Positions 8,160-17,365 of a stretch of DNA of 64,000 nt are shown here, one piece after another; positions within the stretch are counted from its first letter, which is position 1, and every line of letters begins with the position of its first letter. The stretch comes from Candidatus Sphingomonas phytovorans (lineage in GTDB: Bacteria; Pseudomonadota; Alphaproteobacteria; Sphingomonadales; Sphingomonadaceae): NCBI GenBank assembly GCA_029202385.1, contig CP119314.1, forward strand, positions 4,342,501-4,406,500, read 5' to 3'. The notes beneath the pieces are model-generated. The model saw only the letters and a program-made list of their open reading frames with translations, was not told where the DNA came from and ran no database searches. The translations under genes and the position numbers were made by a program.

Positions 8160-9207
8160 TCAGTCCAGCCCGAGAATGCGACGGTTGCGCGCTGAATCCG
8201 GTGCCGTCCCGGCGAAGTCGTCAAAGGCGCGGTCGGCCTTGCGGATCATATGGGCTTCGATGAACGGCGCGCCTTCGGCCGCACCCTGTTCGGGGTGTTT
8301 GAAGCAGCATTCCCATTCGAGCACCGCCCAGCCGGCATAGTCGTGCCTGGTGAAGGCGGAGAAGATCGCGCCGAAATCGACCTGGCCGTCGCCCAATGAG
8401 CGGAAGCGGCCCGGGCGGTCGGCCCAGTCGGCATAGCCGCCATAGACGCCGGCGCGGCCATTGGGCCTGAACTCGGCATCCTTCACATGGAACATGCGGA
8501 TCCGGTCGTGATAGAGGTGGATGAACTCGACATAATCGAGCTGCTGCAGCACGAAATGGCTTGGGTCGTAGAGGATGTTGGCGCGCGGGTGATGGTTCAC
8601 CGCGGCGAGGAAGCGTTCCCAGCTTATCCCGTCGTGTAGATCCTCGCCCGGGTGAATCTCGAAACAGGCATCGACGCCGTTTTCCTCGAAGACGTCGAGC
8701 AATGGCGTCCAGCGCCGTGCCAGCTCCCTGAAACCTTCCTCGACCAGTCCGGCGGGGCGTTGCGGCCAGGGATACATGGTGTGCCAGAGCAGCGCGCCGG
8801 AGAAGGTGGCGTGCGAGTCCAGCCCGAGCCGGCGGCTGGCGCGGGCCGCCATGCGGACCTGGTCCCTGGCCCATTCAGTGCGTTCGGCGGGTTTCCCGTG
8901 CACCTCGGCAGGAGCGAAGGCGTCGAAGAGCTCGTCATAAGCGGGGTGAGTCGCGACGAGCTGGCCCTGGAGGTGAGTCGACAGCTCGGTGATCGCGACC
9001 CCCGGCCTCGGCGCAGATCCCGGCGACCTCGTCGCAATAATCCTGGCTTTCCGCTGCCCGCTTCAGGTCGAACAGGCGCGAATCCCAGGTCGGGATCTGC
9101 ACCCCGACATAGCCGAGACCGGCCGCCCATCGCGCGATTCCGCCGAGCGTGTCGAACGGCGCCGCGTCGCCCGCGAACTGAGCGAGGAAGATGGCGGGAC
9201 CCTTCAT
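8160..9207 (-). pseudogene. Sugar phosphate isomerase/epimerase (TIM barrel), one frameshift
   Basis: Read from the ATG at 9207 ([14 protein letters not shown]) the protein is a xylose-isomerase-like TIM barrel. The frame breaks at a run of five C's at about 8998-9003; removing one C restores a single 348-residue protein. The downstream part has typical metal-binding strands such as DACFEIHPGED, ANILYDPSHF and MFHVKDAEFRPNG, and the break falls near residue 70. The start overlaps the stop of the oxidoreductase gene by four bases, so the two are translationally coupled. Everything after the break is intact, so this is either a homopolymer sequencing error or a very recent mutation. Confidence 0.8.
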
Positions 9208-10355
9208 GCATGTTCTCCCAGATTGGTCCACGCGCCGCCGCCGGCGCTGCTGTCATGTGCCGCCTGGATGAAGCGCATGCCGGCGACACCGTCGGCAAGG
9301 CTGGCATAACAGGGCAGGTCGGGCGTCTTGCCCCGCACCGCGTCGGCGAAATCGCGATAGATATTGGCGAAGGCTTCGAGATAGCCCTCGGGATGGCCCG
9401 ACGGCACCCGGGTGACGCGCATCGCGGCCTCACCGAGGTAGGAGCGGTCGACGCCGGGGGTCCAGATCTCCTCCGGCCCCCCGCGCCGCGCGACGCGGAG
9501 ATGGTTGGGATGCTCCTGATGCCAGTGAAGCCCGGCATGCTCGCACCAGACTGATATCTCCAGGCCATTGGCGTCGCCGGTGCAGATCTGGCTGGCGACC
9601 AGCGTGCCGCGACCGCCGCCGACCAGGTGGAACATCGCGGCGCCGTCATCATCGAGCGTCCGGCCCGGCACCGCCGCGCGCAGTTCGGCCGAGAGCCGGG
9701 TCATGCGCTCGCCGGTGATATATTCGACCAGGTTGAAGGCATGAGTCCCGATATCGCCGAACGCCCCGGCCAGGCCGGAGCGCGCGGGGTCGATCCGCCA
9801 TTCGGCCTGCTTGCCGACCGCGTCGCCGGCCTGCGCCAGCCAGCCCTGGGTGTAGCGCACCGAGACTCGCCGCACCGCGCCGAGATCGTCCGCCGCGATC
9901 AGCGCGCGCGCCTGCCGCACCATCGGATAGCCGAGATAGGTATGGGTGACGCCCACCAGCCCGCCGGTGCGGATGGCGGCCGCCTCGAACGCGAGCGCCG
10001 CATCGAGCGTGTCGGTGAGGGGCTTGTCGGTGAGCACGGGCAAACCGGCATCGAGCGCGGCGATGGCGATGGGCGCGTGGACATGATTGGGCGTGACGAT
10101 CGCGACGAATTCGGCCCGCTCGTCTTCCGGCAGTGCCTTCTCGCCGTCGATCAGCGCCCGGTAGCTGGTGTAGCTCCGGTCGGGGGCGATACCCGCCGCG
10201 ATGCCGGAGCGTTTCGCCCGCTCGGGATCGCTGCTCAGCGCACCCGCGACCAGCCGGCAATTGCCGGCGATGGCCGCCGCGGTGCGGTGAATCGGGCCGA
10301 TGAACGCGCCTTCGCCGCCGCCGATCATGGCATATCTGACCGGATCGGCCGTCAC
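9204..10355 (-). CDS. Gfo/Idh/MocA family oxidoreductase
   Basis: A 383-residue NAD(P)-dependent sugar or inositol dehydrogenase-like protein from a GTG at 10355. The N-terminal Rossmann motif is [15 protein letters not shown]. The cofactor-domain end [17 protein letters not shown] followed by [15 protein letters not shown] contains the family's catalytic-region Lys (D/E-K-P). The C-terminal domain includes [13 protein letters not shown]. It overlaps both neighbours by four bases and sits between two TIM-barrel isomerase-like genes. That layout is common in operons for unusual sugars, but the substrate is unknown. Confidence 0.9.
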   Translation of the reverse strand: MTADPVRYAMIGGGEGAFIGPIHRTAAAIAGNCRLVAGALSSDPERAKRSGIAAGIAPDRSYTSYRALIDGEKALPEDERAEFVAIVTPNHVHAPIAIAALDAGLPVLTDKPLTDTLDAALAFEAAAIRTGGLVGVTHTYLGYPMVRQARALIAADDLGAVRRVSVRYTQGWLAQAGDAVGKQAEWRIDPARSGLAGAFGDIGTHAFNLVEYITGERMTRLSAELRAAVPGRTLDDDGAAMFHLVGGGRGTLVASQICTGDANGLEISVWCEHAGLHWHQEHPNHLRVARRGGPEEIWTPGVDRSYLGEAAMRVTRVPSGHPEGYLEAFANIYRDFADAVRGKTPDLPCYASLADGVAGMRFIQAAHDSSAGGGAWTNLGEHA

Positions 10356-11257
10356 GCCGGAAGCGTCCGCAGATAGGCGATGCTTTCAGCGAGAGCGGTG
10401 AGCTGCGGCTGAACCCAGGGGGCTTCCTGCTCGACGAACCAGCTCTTGATCCGCGCTGTCTTCGCCGCCGCGAACACCGCCGGCCAGTCGATACTGCCCT
10501 TGCCGATCGGCACGGTGGTCAGATCCCCGGCGATCGTGCCGGGCTTGCGCTCCTTCGTCGCGATATCCTTGACGTGGAGCAGCTCGATCCGCGCGCCATG
10601 CTCCTTCAGCACATGCGCGGGATCATGTCCGGCCGCCGCGACCCAGCCGAGATCAAGTTCGAACGCGACAAGCGCCGGATCGGTATGCTCCAACAGCTCA
10701 TGGAACGCGACCTTGCCGTCATAAGCGAGGAATTCGGCCGGGTGGTTATGATAGGCGAAGCGCATGCCGAGCGCCTTTGCCCGGGCGCCGACCTCGTTCA
10801 TCCGCGCGGCGTTGCGGCGCCAGTCGTCGAGGGTCATCGCCTCGGCGACGGCCTGGACCCAAGGGCGGCCGGGGGCGAGCGGCTTCCGCCAGGCAGGCGA
10901 GGAGGCGACGAAATAGCGCACGCCCACATCGCGCGCAGCGGCGAGCCGCGTGTCGACCTCGCCCATCAATTCCATCATCGAATAGTGGCAGGAGAAACAG
11001 TCGAGCCCGGCGGCGGCGACGCCTTTCCGGAAATCGGCCGGCGACAGGCCGGTCCAGCCGGCTGCCTCGACCCTGTCATAGCCGATCGCCTTCAGCGATT
11101 TCAGCGTGCCCGCGAAATCCTTCGCGAGGTCTTCCTTGACCGTCCAGAGCTGGAGGCCAGGCGGCAGGCCGAGCGGCATGGCACCGGCGGATACCGGCAG
11201 CAATGCAGTACCAATGGCAGCGCCTGCGGCACCGAGAAACATGCGGCGATCGAGCAT
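10352..11257 (-). CDS. Tat-exported sugar phosphate isomerase/epimerase-like TIM barrel
   Basis: A 301-residue protein starting at the ATG at 11257, preceded by AGGAGGGG. The N-terminus (MLDRRMFLGAAGAAIGTALL) is a twin-arginine-type signal with an RRMF core and ends in an SAGA cleavage-like site, so the enzyme is probably periplasmic. The mature part is a xylose-isomerase-like barrel with MRFAYHNHPAEF, VAFELDLGWVAAAG and ELLHVKDIA carrying metal-ligand-like residues. It is the first gene of a three-gene coupled operon (this gene, Gfo/Idh/MocA, second isomerase). Confidence 0.85.
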   Translation of the reverse strand: MLDRRMFLGAAGAAIGTALLPVSAGAMPLGLPPGLQLWTVKEDLAKDFAGTLKSLKAIGYDRVEAAGWTGLSPADFRKGVAAAGLDCFSCHYSMMELMGEVDTRLAAARDVGVRYFVASSPAWRKPLAPGRPWVQAVAEAMTLDDWRRNAARMNEVGARAKALGMRFAYHNHPAEFLAYDGKVAFHELLEHTDPALVAFELDLGWVAAAGHDPAHVLKEHGARIELLHVKDIATKERKPGTIAGDLTTVPIGKGSIDWPAVFAAAKTARIKSWFVEQEAPWVQPQLTALAESIAYLRTLPA

Positions 11258-11399
11258 CGGACCCCTCCTGTCGGGAGCCACGGACTTGCGCCGTTGCCGC
11301 ACCATGTGGTGCGCTCCCATCCTATATGATTGCCCGGGAGGCGCGGCGATGCAAGCCGCAAGAACAGCCATTGGCCGCGCTGGACGACTCGGCGCGCGT

Positions 11400-11477
11400 T
11401 CAGATGCCGCCGCTCCACAGTCCGATCATGATGACGAGGGGAAGGCTGGCGAGAACCAGCGGGACGATCCGCTTCAC
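11400..11477 (-). CDS. 25-residue hydrophobic peptide (small membrane protein)
   Basis: GTG at 11477 to TGA at 11400, preceded by AGAGGAGAAA at good spacing. The peptide starts MKRIVPLVLASLPLVIMIGL and ends WSGGI: two basic residues followed by one hydrophobic span, so it probably inserts with the N-terminus inside. It lies alone in a 460-base gap that otherwise holds only a weak inverted repeat (GCGTACC near 11588, GGTACGC near 11623). No function is known to me. Confidence 0.5.
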   Translation of the reverse strand: MKRIVPLVLASLPLVIMIGLWSGGI

Positions 11478-11717
11478 GGGTTTCTCCTCTGGCACCCAAG
11501 GGGACGGGATCGGTGCACATCGGCCATCCGGACACGAGGTCCGGATGGTCGATACCGGCCCGTCAGTGAGGGGCAAAGACGGGCCGGGCGTACCGCCGTC
11601 GCCGGGGGGGCTTTAGGGTGACGGTACGCGGAGTCTTGTGACTCATTCGCCCAGCGCTGTCCGTCGCGCTGCGACAGGAGCGCGACGAATCTGCTGCGGT
11701 GCGGCGAAACCTCCAGT

Positions 11718-12563
11718 CTAAGCCTTGAGGCGGTGCCGTACCTCGCCCCAATGGCGCGGGCCGACGCGGACGACCGCGCCTGACTTCAGCTCAAGCACCA
11801 TGTGCCGCCCGATCGCGCTGATCCGCAGCACCGATTCGGGCCTGACAAAGGCTGAGCGATGCACCCTGATCATGTGCGCTGGATCGAGCCCCTGTTCGAG
11901 CGCTGCCATGGTGATCCGGATCATATGGCTTCGTTCCGGCGTGTGGAGCAGCGCGTAATCCTTGGCCGCCTCGATCCATTCGATCGTATCGACCGGCACG
12001 CGGATTTCGCCGCGCGAGGTGGGGATCCAGAATTCCTCCTGATAGGTGCTGCGCAGGGGCGGGGCGGTTTCAGCGTCGCCCGTCGCCTCGTCGGCGGTTT
12101 CGGCCGGCGTCGTGGCGCCCAGGCGGCGCAGCACCGACCGGATTCGCGCGAGCAGTTCGCGCGGCTCGAACGGCTTCATGATGTAATCGTCGGCGCCCAG
12201 TTCGAGCCCGACGACCCGGTCGATCACGTCGCGGCGCGCGGTGAGCATGACGATGCCGATGGTCGGGTTCAGCGCGCGCAGCCGGCGGGCGATGCTGAAG
12301 CCGTCCTCGTCGGGCATGGTCACGTCGAGCACGACGAGCGTCGGCATGCCGCGCCCGAGGATGATGTCGAGATCGGCGCCACTGCCGGCTTCGTCGACAT
12401 CCATGCCCTGCTCGCGGAGATAGGCAGCGACCGGCTCGCGCAGGTCCTCCTCGTCATCGACCACGACGATGTGGGGGACAATGTGGGCAACGATGTGCGG
12501 ATTGGCGCCGCGCGGACTGACGGGATGCGGGTCGATGGGGCGTGGATTGGCGGGGGAAGTCAT
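11718..12563 (-). CDS. Response regulator with LytTR DNA-binding output
   Basis: A 281-residue protein with a receiver domain at about residues 30-145 (acidic pair in VVVDDEEDL, phospho-acceptor Asp in LVVLDVTMPDEDG, Thr in MLTARRD, Lys in YIMKPFEP). A LytTR domain follows at about 180-281 (VDTIEWIEAAKDYALLHT, MIRVHRSAFVRPESV). The first ~25 residues are Pro/His-rich. Its start overlaps the stop of the hybrid kinase gene by four bases, so the pair is a cotranscribed two-component system. A LytTR regulator paired with a hybrid GAF kinase is less usual than with HPK7/8 kinases. Confidence 0.9.
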   Translation of the reverse strand: MTSPANPRPIDPHPVSPRGANPHIVAHIVPHIVVVDDEEDLREPVAAYLREQGMDVDEAGSGADLDIILGRGMPTLVVLDVTMPDEDGFSIARRLRALNPTIGIVMLTARRDVIDRVVGLELGADDYIMKPFEPRELLARIRSVLRRLGATTPAETADEATGDAETAPPLRSTYQEEFWIPTSRGEIRVPVDTIEWIEAAKDYALLHTPERSHMIRITMAALEQGLDPAHMIRVHRSAFVRPESVLRISAIGRHMVLELKSGAVVRVGPRHWGEVRHRLKA

Positions 12564-15500
12564 GCGAGATCCATCTGCTTGAGGAACCGGTGTACCGCGT
12601 CGAGCGTGAAGGGTTTTTCGAGGACCGGGCGCTTCACCTCCTCGAGGAAGCGCGCCGCCGCGACGCCCAGCGTGTCGCCGGTGGCGAAGGCGACCCGGTC
12701 GAGCAGGTCGGGCCGCTCCGCCGCGATCCAGGCATGGAGATGCGGGCCGTCGATCCCTGGCATGCGCAGGTCGCTGACGACGAGGTCGTACTGGCCCTGT
12801 GCCAGTTTCTCCTGCGCAGCGCCGCCGCCAACCGCGACATCGCAGACGAATCCCTCGATGGAGAGGAAGTCGGCAAGCGATTCGGCGATTTCCTGCTCGT
12901 CATCGACGACCAGCGCCTTGCGCACCGGCGCCTCGATCTGCGGCATGGGCTCGGCGGCAGCGGTCGGCGGTACCGGGCCGGCGTCGATCGGGAGCGTCAG
13001 GCGGAAACAGGCGCCGCGCGCGGCCGGCATCAGGTCAAGCCGGCCGCCATGGGCCTCGGCCAGGCCCTGGGAGAAGGACAGGCCGACACCGGTGCCCTGG
13101 CCCTGCGGCTTGGTGGTGAAGAAGGGTTCGAAGATCCGGCGCCGCGCCTCTTCGGGAATGCCGGGGCCGTTGTCGGCGACCTCGAGGATGACGGTGCCCG
13201 GATCGTCGCCGATCGCGGTGCGTACCGTCAAGGCGCGGTCGGGCAGGCGAGCCTCGACCAATGCCTGCTGGGCGTTGACGATCAGGTTGATGATGATCTG
13301 GTGGAGCTGGTCCGAATCAGCCGAGATGCCGGGCAGCGCCGGGGCAAGATCGCGGGTCGCGGCGATGCCGTCGTTCCTCAGGCCATATTCGGCCAGGTCG
13401 TAGGCGGCGTTGGCCACTGCGTTGAGATCGACCGGCTCGCGCTCCGGCCGCTTCTGCCGTGCCATGGCGAGGAAGGTCTGGACGATCCGCGCGCAGCGAT
13501 CGGCGGCGCGGCGGATCTTCTGCGCGCGCTCGGCCAGCTCGCTGCCGCGCGACTGGCGCTCCATCATCACTGCCTGGGCGACGACGATCGACAACGGGTT
13601 GTTGAGTTCGTGGCTGACCCCGGCGAGCAGCGAGCCGAGCGCCGACAGCTTCTCGGTCTGGTAAAGCGCCTCGCGCGAGCGGGCGAGCGCTGCCTCGGCG
13701 CGCTTGCGCTCGGTCAGGTCGAGGGTGAAGCCGCCGGTCCGGGCGACGCCGGCGCCGGTGATCGGGAAGACCATGGAGAGCACGTGGCGGTCGCCGGCGG
13801 CCCGGTCTCCGTTCTCGCCCATGCCCTCAAGGGTGATCTCGGCGCTGGCGACCTGCCCGTCCCGGCCAAGCTCTTCGAGCCGGGCAAGCTCGGCGGCGAT
13901 TGCCGGCGGGAAGATCTCGTCGGAATGCGCGCCGTGCAGATCCTCCGGCATGCGACCCAGCGTCTTGGCGAATTCGGGATTGACCCGGACGTAGCGTCCG
14001 TCCCCGCTCTTCAGATGCATCGCGACCGGCGCGTTCTCCAGGAAGGCGGAGAGTTGCGCCTCGCTTTCGGCAAGCCGCTCCTCCGAATGGGCGCGTTCGA
14101 GTACCGCGAGCGTTCGGTCGGCGAGATCGCGGACCAGATCGACCTCGCTGTCGGTCCACCGCCGCGGGTTGCCGTGCTGGACCGAGAGCACCGCGACGAT
14201 CTTCCCGCCACGCATCATCGGCAGGGTTAGCACCGCGCCGATGCCGAGGGATTCGAACAAGGGGCGATTGCGCTCGTCGAAACGGGGATCGGTGGCGACA
14301 TCGTCGACGCGCACCGGCTGCCCGTCCATGTGGGCGGCGGCCAGCCTCGTGCCGAGCGCCGCCGAGGCGTAGCGCTGGTTGACGATGCTTGGCCGGCCAG
14401 TCGTCCATTCCTGCAAGATGCAGAGCGTGATCCCGTTATCCTCGCTCTCGGCGAAGTTGGTGCGCATCGCGCCGAGATGCTCGCCGAGCGCGGCCAGCGT
14501 CTGGGCCAGGATGTCGCGCGCGGTCGCCTGCTGGCGGATGCGGTCGTTCCAGGCGAGCAGGAAGGCCTGGTTGCGTTCGCGTTCCTGCAGCGCCGCCTGC
14601 GCATGAGCGCGCTCAAGCGCGACCCAGGTACGCTCGGCGATGTCGCGCATGAGCTGGATCTCGCCGACATGCCAGCGGCGCGCCTCATGGTGGTGGACCG
14701 ACAGGGCTGAGTGGAGCCGATCGCCCTGGACCATCGGCGCGGTGACAAAGGCCCGGATGTCGGCATCCAGGTAGCGCGCAACCGCCCGGGGTTCGAGCCG
14801 GGGATCGGCCTCGACGTCCTCGTACCGGATGATCTCGCCGGCGTTCCATTCGCGATCGGCCGCCGCGCCGATGCTTTCCAGCAGGAAGCTGTTGCCGCGG
14901 AGGCTGGCGACGCCGTCGCGCCATTCGCCCGTCACGGTGACCATCCGGCCCGCCGCATCGCCTTCGGCATAAGTGGTGCGGGTGGCGCCGAGATGCCTGC
15001 CCAGCCATTCGAGCGTGGTCGCCATGATCGCGTCGGGCGAGGCCTCGCCGCGCACCTTGTCGCTCCAGGCGAGCAGGAAGGCTTGGTTGCGCTCGCGTTC
15101 CTGCAGGGCCGTCTCGGCGCGGGCGCGGGCAAGCGTTGCCCAGACTCGCTCGGCCAGTTCCTCGCACAGCTCGATCTCGTCGCGAGTCCAGATGCGCGGC
15201 AGGGTGTCGAGCACTGCCAGCATGGCGACCGGCCTGCCTTCCTTGACGATGGGGACGTTGATGCTCGAACGCACCCCGATCAGCTCGGCGACGCGCCGTA
15301 CCGGATCGGCGGGATCGCGGCCGGGGCCGTGATTGTCCTCCACCACCCGGCTTTCGCTTACGTCATGCCGCCCGGCGAGGCCGGCAAGGGCCTCGCCCAG
15401 CGCCAGAAGCCTGGCGGCATCGTGCTGGCGCACGCCACCGGCGGCGTGGAAGATGTCGGGCGGGTCCGCTCCGATGTCCCCGATCTCGCCATAGAGCATG

Positions 15501-16075
15501 TGCGCGACGCCGAGATGTTCGGCGAGGACGCGCGACAGCATGATCAGGATCGCATCGGTGTCGGCCAGGTCGCGCGACTGGTCGTGAAAGGTGCGCAGCA
15601 CGGCCTGGCGCCGGTCGTGCGCCTGTTTGTCGCTGAAATCGATCTGCACGCCGCACCAGCGCACGACCGTTCCATCGGCATCGCGGATCGGCACTGCCTT
15701 GCTGAGATAGGGGCGATAGCTCCCGTCGGGGCAGCGCATCCGCAGCAGCAGGGTCGAGGTCTCCCCCTCGTCCCAGGATCGTTTCCAGGTCTCGAGCGCG
15801 AGCGGCAGGTCGTCGGGATGGCAGATCCCGCTCGGATCGCCCTGCTCGGCGCTCGTGCCGCCGAACATCTCGTGCCATTGGCGATTCGCCCAGCGCAGCA
15901 CGCCATTCTCGTCGCCGACCCAGCACAGGCCGGGCAGGTTCTCCGCGAGCATGCGGAATTGTTCTTCGCTCTCGCGCAGCTCGGCGATGGTACGATGCCC
16001 GCCGAGCGCGTCGGGCGCCGCGCTGCCCGCCGAATCGGATTCGGGATTGGCGTCGACGCCGTGTCGGTCCTGCAT
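12560..16075 (-). CDS. Hybrid sensor histidine kinase, PAS-GAF-GAF-GAF-PAS-HK-REC
   Basis: About 1171 residues from the ATG at 16075; there is no signal peptide or membrane span, so it is cytosolic. Order, in rough residues: PAS/PAC 45-155, three GAF modules at about 165-325, 335-505 and 520-680, PAS 690-805, HisKA about 815-880 with the phosphorylated His in LAGVSHELNNPLS, HATPase about 920-1030 (N box NLIVNAQQAL, G boxes NGPGIPE and GTGVGLSF), and a C-terminal receiver with Asp in LVVSDLRMPGIDG. Each GAF is introduced by a near-identical linker containing ALQERERNQAFLLAW or a related sequence, evidence of internal duplication. It overlaps the LytTR regulator gene by four bases. Confidence 0.92.
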   Translation of the reverse strand: MQDRHGVDANPESDSAGSAAPDALGGHRTIAELRESEEQFRMLAENLPGLCWVGDENGVLRWANRQWHEMFGGTSAEQGDPSGICHPDDLPLALETWKRSWDEGETSTLLLRMRCPDGSYRPYLSKAVPIRDADGTVVRWCGVQIDFSDKQAHDRRQAVLRTFHDQSRDLADTDAILIMLSRVLAEHLGVAHMLYGEIGDIGADPPDIFHAAGGVRQHDAARLLALGEALAGLAGRHDVSESRVVEDNHGPGRDPADPVRRVAELIGVRSSINVPIVKEGRPVAMLAVLDTLPRIWTRDEIELCEELAERVWATLARARAETALQERERNQAFLLAWSDKVRGEASPDAIMATTLEWLGRHLGATRTTYAEGDAAGRMVTVTGEWRDGVASLRGNSFLLESIGAAADREWNAGEIIRYEDVEADPRLEPRAVARYLDADIRAFVTAPMVQGDRLHSALSVHHHEARRWHVGEIQLMRDIAERTWVALERAHAQAALQERERNQAFLLAWNDRIRQQATARDILAQTLAALGEHLGAMRTNFAESEDNGITLCILQEWTTGRPSIVNQRYASAALGTRLAAAHMDGQPVRVDDVATDPRFDERNRPLFESLGIGAVLTLPMMRGGKIVAVLSVQHGNPRRWTDSEVDLVRDLADRTLAVLERAHSEERLAESEAQLSAFLENAPVAMHLKSGDGRYVRVNPEFAKTLGRMPEDLHGAHSDEIFPPAIAAELARLEELGRDGQVASAEITLEGMGENGDRAAGDRHVLSMVFPITGAGVARTGGFTLDLTERKRAEAALARSREALYQTEKLSALGSLLAGVSHELNNPLSIVVAQAVMMERQSRGSELAERAQKIRRAADRCARIVQTFLAMARQKRPEREPVDLNAVANAAYDLAEYGLRNDGIAATRDLAPALPGISADSDQLHQIIINLIVNAQQALVEARLPDRALTVRTAIGDDPGTVILEVADNGPGIPEEARRRIFEPFFTTKPQGQGTGVGLSFSQGLAEAHGGRLDLMPAARGACFRLTLPIDAGPVPPTAAAEPMPQIEAPVRKALVVDDEQEIAESLADFLSIEGFVCDVAVGGGAAQEKLAQGQYDLVVSDLRMPGIDGPHLHAWIAAERPDLLDRVAFATGDTLGVAAARFLEEVKRPVLEKPFTLDAVHRFLKQMDLA

Positions 16076-16236
16076 GGTTGCTCTGCCCCTCTGCGCCGCA
16101 TGATAGCGCCACTTCGGTGGCTTGCAGAAGGGCGCGGTCGCGGCCCGGTCGCTGGCCGCGCCACGTTCGTCGCAGCTTCGTCGCTTTCGTCGCAAGCCGT
16201 GGCCACCCGGCCGCCGGATCGCGCAGGATTAATAGC

Positions 16237-16938
16237 ATGGAAAGCGTATCCGCCGCATCCGGCTCCACTGCACCCAAGAACCCGGAATCGTTGCAAAGTC
16301 TTGCGGTAGGTTGCTTCGCCTCGATTTGCCGCGACCGGCTGGCGGACGAATTGCTCCTGTTCTCGCGGCGCTGTCCCGACATCGATATCGGCGTGCACGA
16401 GATGCCGCGCGGCGCCCTGTTGCCCGCGCTGCGTGGCGGCGACCTGTCGCTGGCCGTGCTGCCCGGCGAGCCCGAGCCGGGGACTCAGTCGATCGGGCTG
16501 TGGCAGGACCGCGTGCTGGTCGCGATGGCGGCGGGGCACAGGCTGGCCGCGTCGGCGGGGGTCGAGCCGTCCGAGCTTCGCGACGAACTCTTCCTGACGT
16601 CGCAGCAGCAGTTCGGCGGCGACATGCACCGCTTTCTCGCGCGGCGCATCCTGCCGCCCGGGTCGGCGCTCAACGCAACGATCATCGATCTCGGGCCCCC
16701 GAAAATCCTCGACCGCGTCGCGCAGGGTGCCGGCGTCGCGCTGATCAGCGGCAGCCATGAAGACCATGTCGGCGACGGGATCGTGGTGCGGCCGGTCGAC
16801 GCGCCGGGCGCGCTGTTCCCGGTGCGCGCCTATTGGATCGCGGAGGAACCGGCCGAGCCGCTGGCAGGGCTGATCCGGAGCCTGAAGGAGCGATCAGGCG
16901 CGTTCAGCGCCGATGCTGTTGGGAAATTCTTAGGGTGA
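16237..16938 (+). CDS. LysR-type substrate-binding domain protein lacking the HTH
   Basis: A 233-residue protein from the ATG at 16237. Residues from about 25 onward match the effector-binding half of LysR-type regulators (SLAVGCFASICRDRLADELL, then GDLSLAVLPGEPEPGTQSI, and AQGAGVALISGS). The ~60-residue N-terminal winged helix that should precede it is absent, and I see no HTH in the 160 bases upstream. It is therefore either a truncated regulator or a stand-alone ligand-binding domain. Its stop overlaps a GTG that opens a short Cys-rich frame. Confidence 0.7.
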   Translation: MESVSAASGSTAPKNPESLQSLAVGCFASICRDRLADELLLFSRRCPDIDIGVHEMPRGALLPALRGGDLSLAVLPGEPEPGTQSIGLWQDRVLVAMAAGHRLAASAGVEPSELRDELFLTSQQQFGGDMHRFLARRILPPGSALNATIIDLGPPKILDRVAQGAGVALISGSHEDHVGDGIVVRPVDAPGALFPVRAYWIAEEPAEPLAGLIRSLKERSGAFSADAVGKFLG

Positions 16939-17081
16939 CCGAACCCCTCTCTCCTTTCGACGAATATGTCCGCGTGCACGACGACAAGCCCGCCATTTGC
17001 AACGGGGAGAGCTGCCCGGGGGTAGATTGTCCCTTCGTAAACGCCGAGCCGCAGGACGTTGAGAGCGGCGGGCGGCAATAG
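16935..17081 (+). CDS. Short Cys-rich hypothetical protein, possibly truncated
   Basis: A 48-codon frame whose GTG overlaps the stop of the preceding gene (GTGA), the usual sign of translational coupling. It begins MTEPLSPFDEYVRVHDDKPA and includes CNGESCPGVDC, which could bind a metal. It ends a few tens of bases before an IS66 scrap, so the original gene may have been longer and cut by the element. I do not recognise the family. Confidence 0.35.
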   Translation: MTEPLSPFDEYVRVHDDKPAICNGESCPGVDCPFVNAEPQDVESGGRQ

Positions 17082-17099
17082 CCTTCTGAGATCACCAAT

Positions 17100-17275
17100 G
17101 AGTCTCGACTGCGTAGGCTGAGCTTCTCTTCCTCGATCCGGAAGAGAGTGGCGATCCGATCCAGCAGCTTGTTCGTCAACGGCGTCGGGCTGGTGGTTTG
17201 GTGCTCGAATATCTTGCGCCGGAAATGCGCCCAGCAGGCGACTTCCCGAATGGTGCTGTGGACCCTGGGGCCTGA
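17100..17275 (-). pseudogene. IS66 family transposase fragment
   Basis: Reading leftwards from about 17275, one frame gives TIREVACWAHFRRKIFEHQT followed by TSPTPLTNKLLDRIATLFRI. The CWAHxRRK block and the following helix are characteristic of the DDE region of IS66 TnpC transposases. No start codon, upstream domain or C-terminal part is present, so this is a remnant of roughly 55 codons. The frame is lost around position 17100. Confidence 0.7.
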
Positions 17276-17365
17276 ACCTTCCTGCCCGACTGACCTTGAT
17301 CGACGATGGAAGATCAGTCGGCGCGACGAGAGCCCTTGGAAGGCACACCACTCTTCAGCCAGCCT

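Noticed and set aside
11588..11630. Inverted repeat GCGTACC...GGTACGC as a terminator or small RNA
   Set aside because: The stem is interrupted and lacks a T run; too weak to list as a feature.
12542..14230. Plus-strand 562-codon frame opposite the hybrid kinase
   Set aside because: Antisense shadow of GC-rich codons with no domain.
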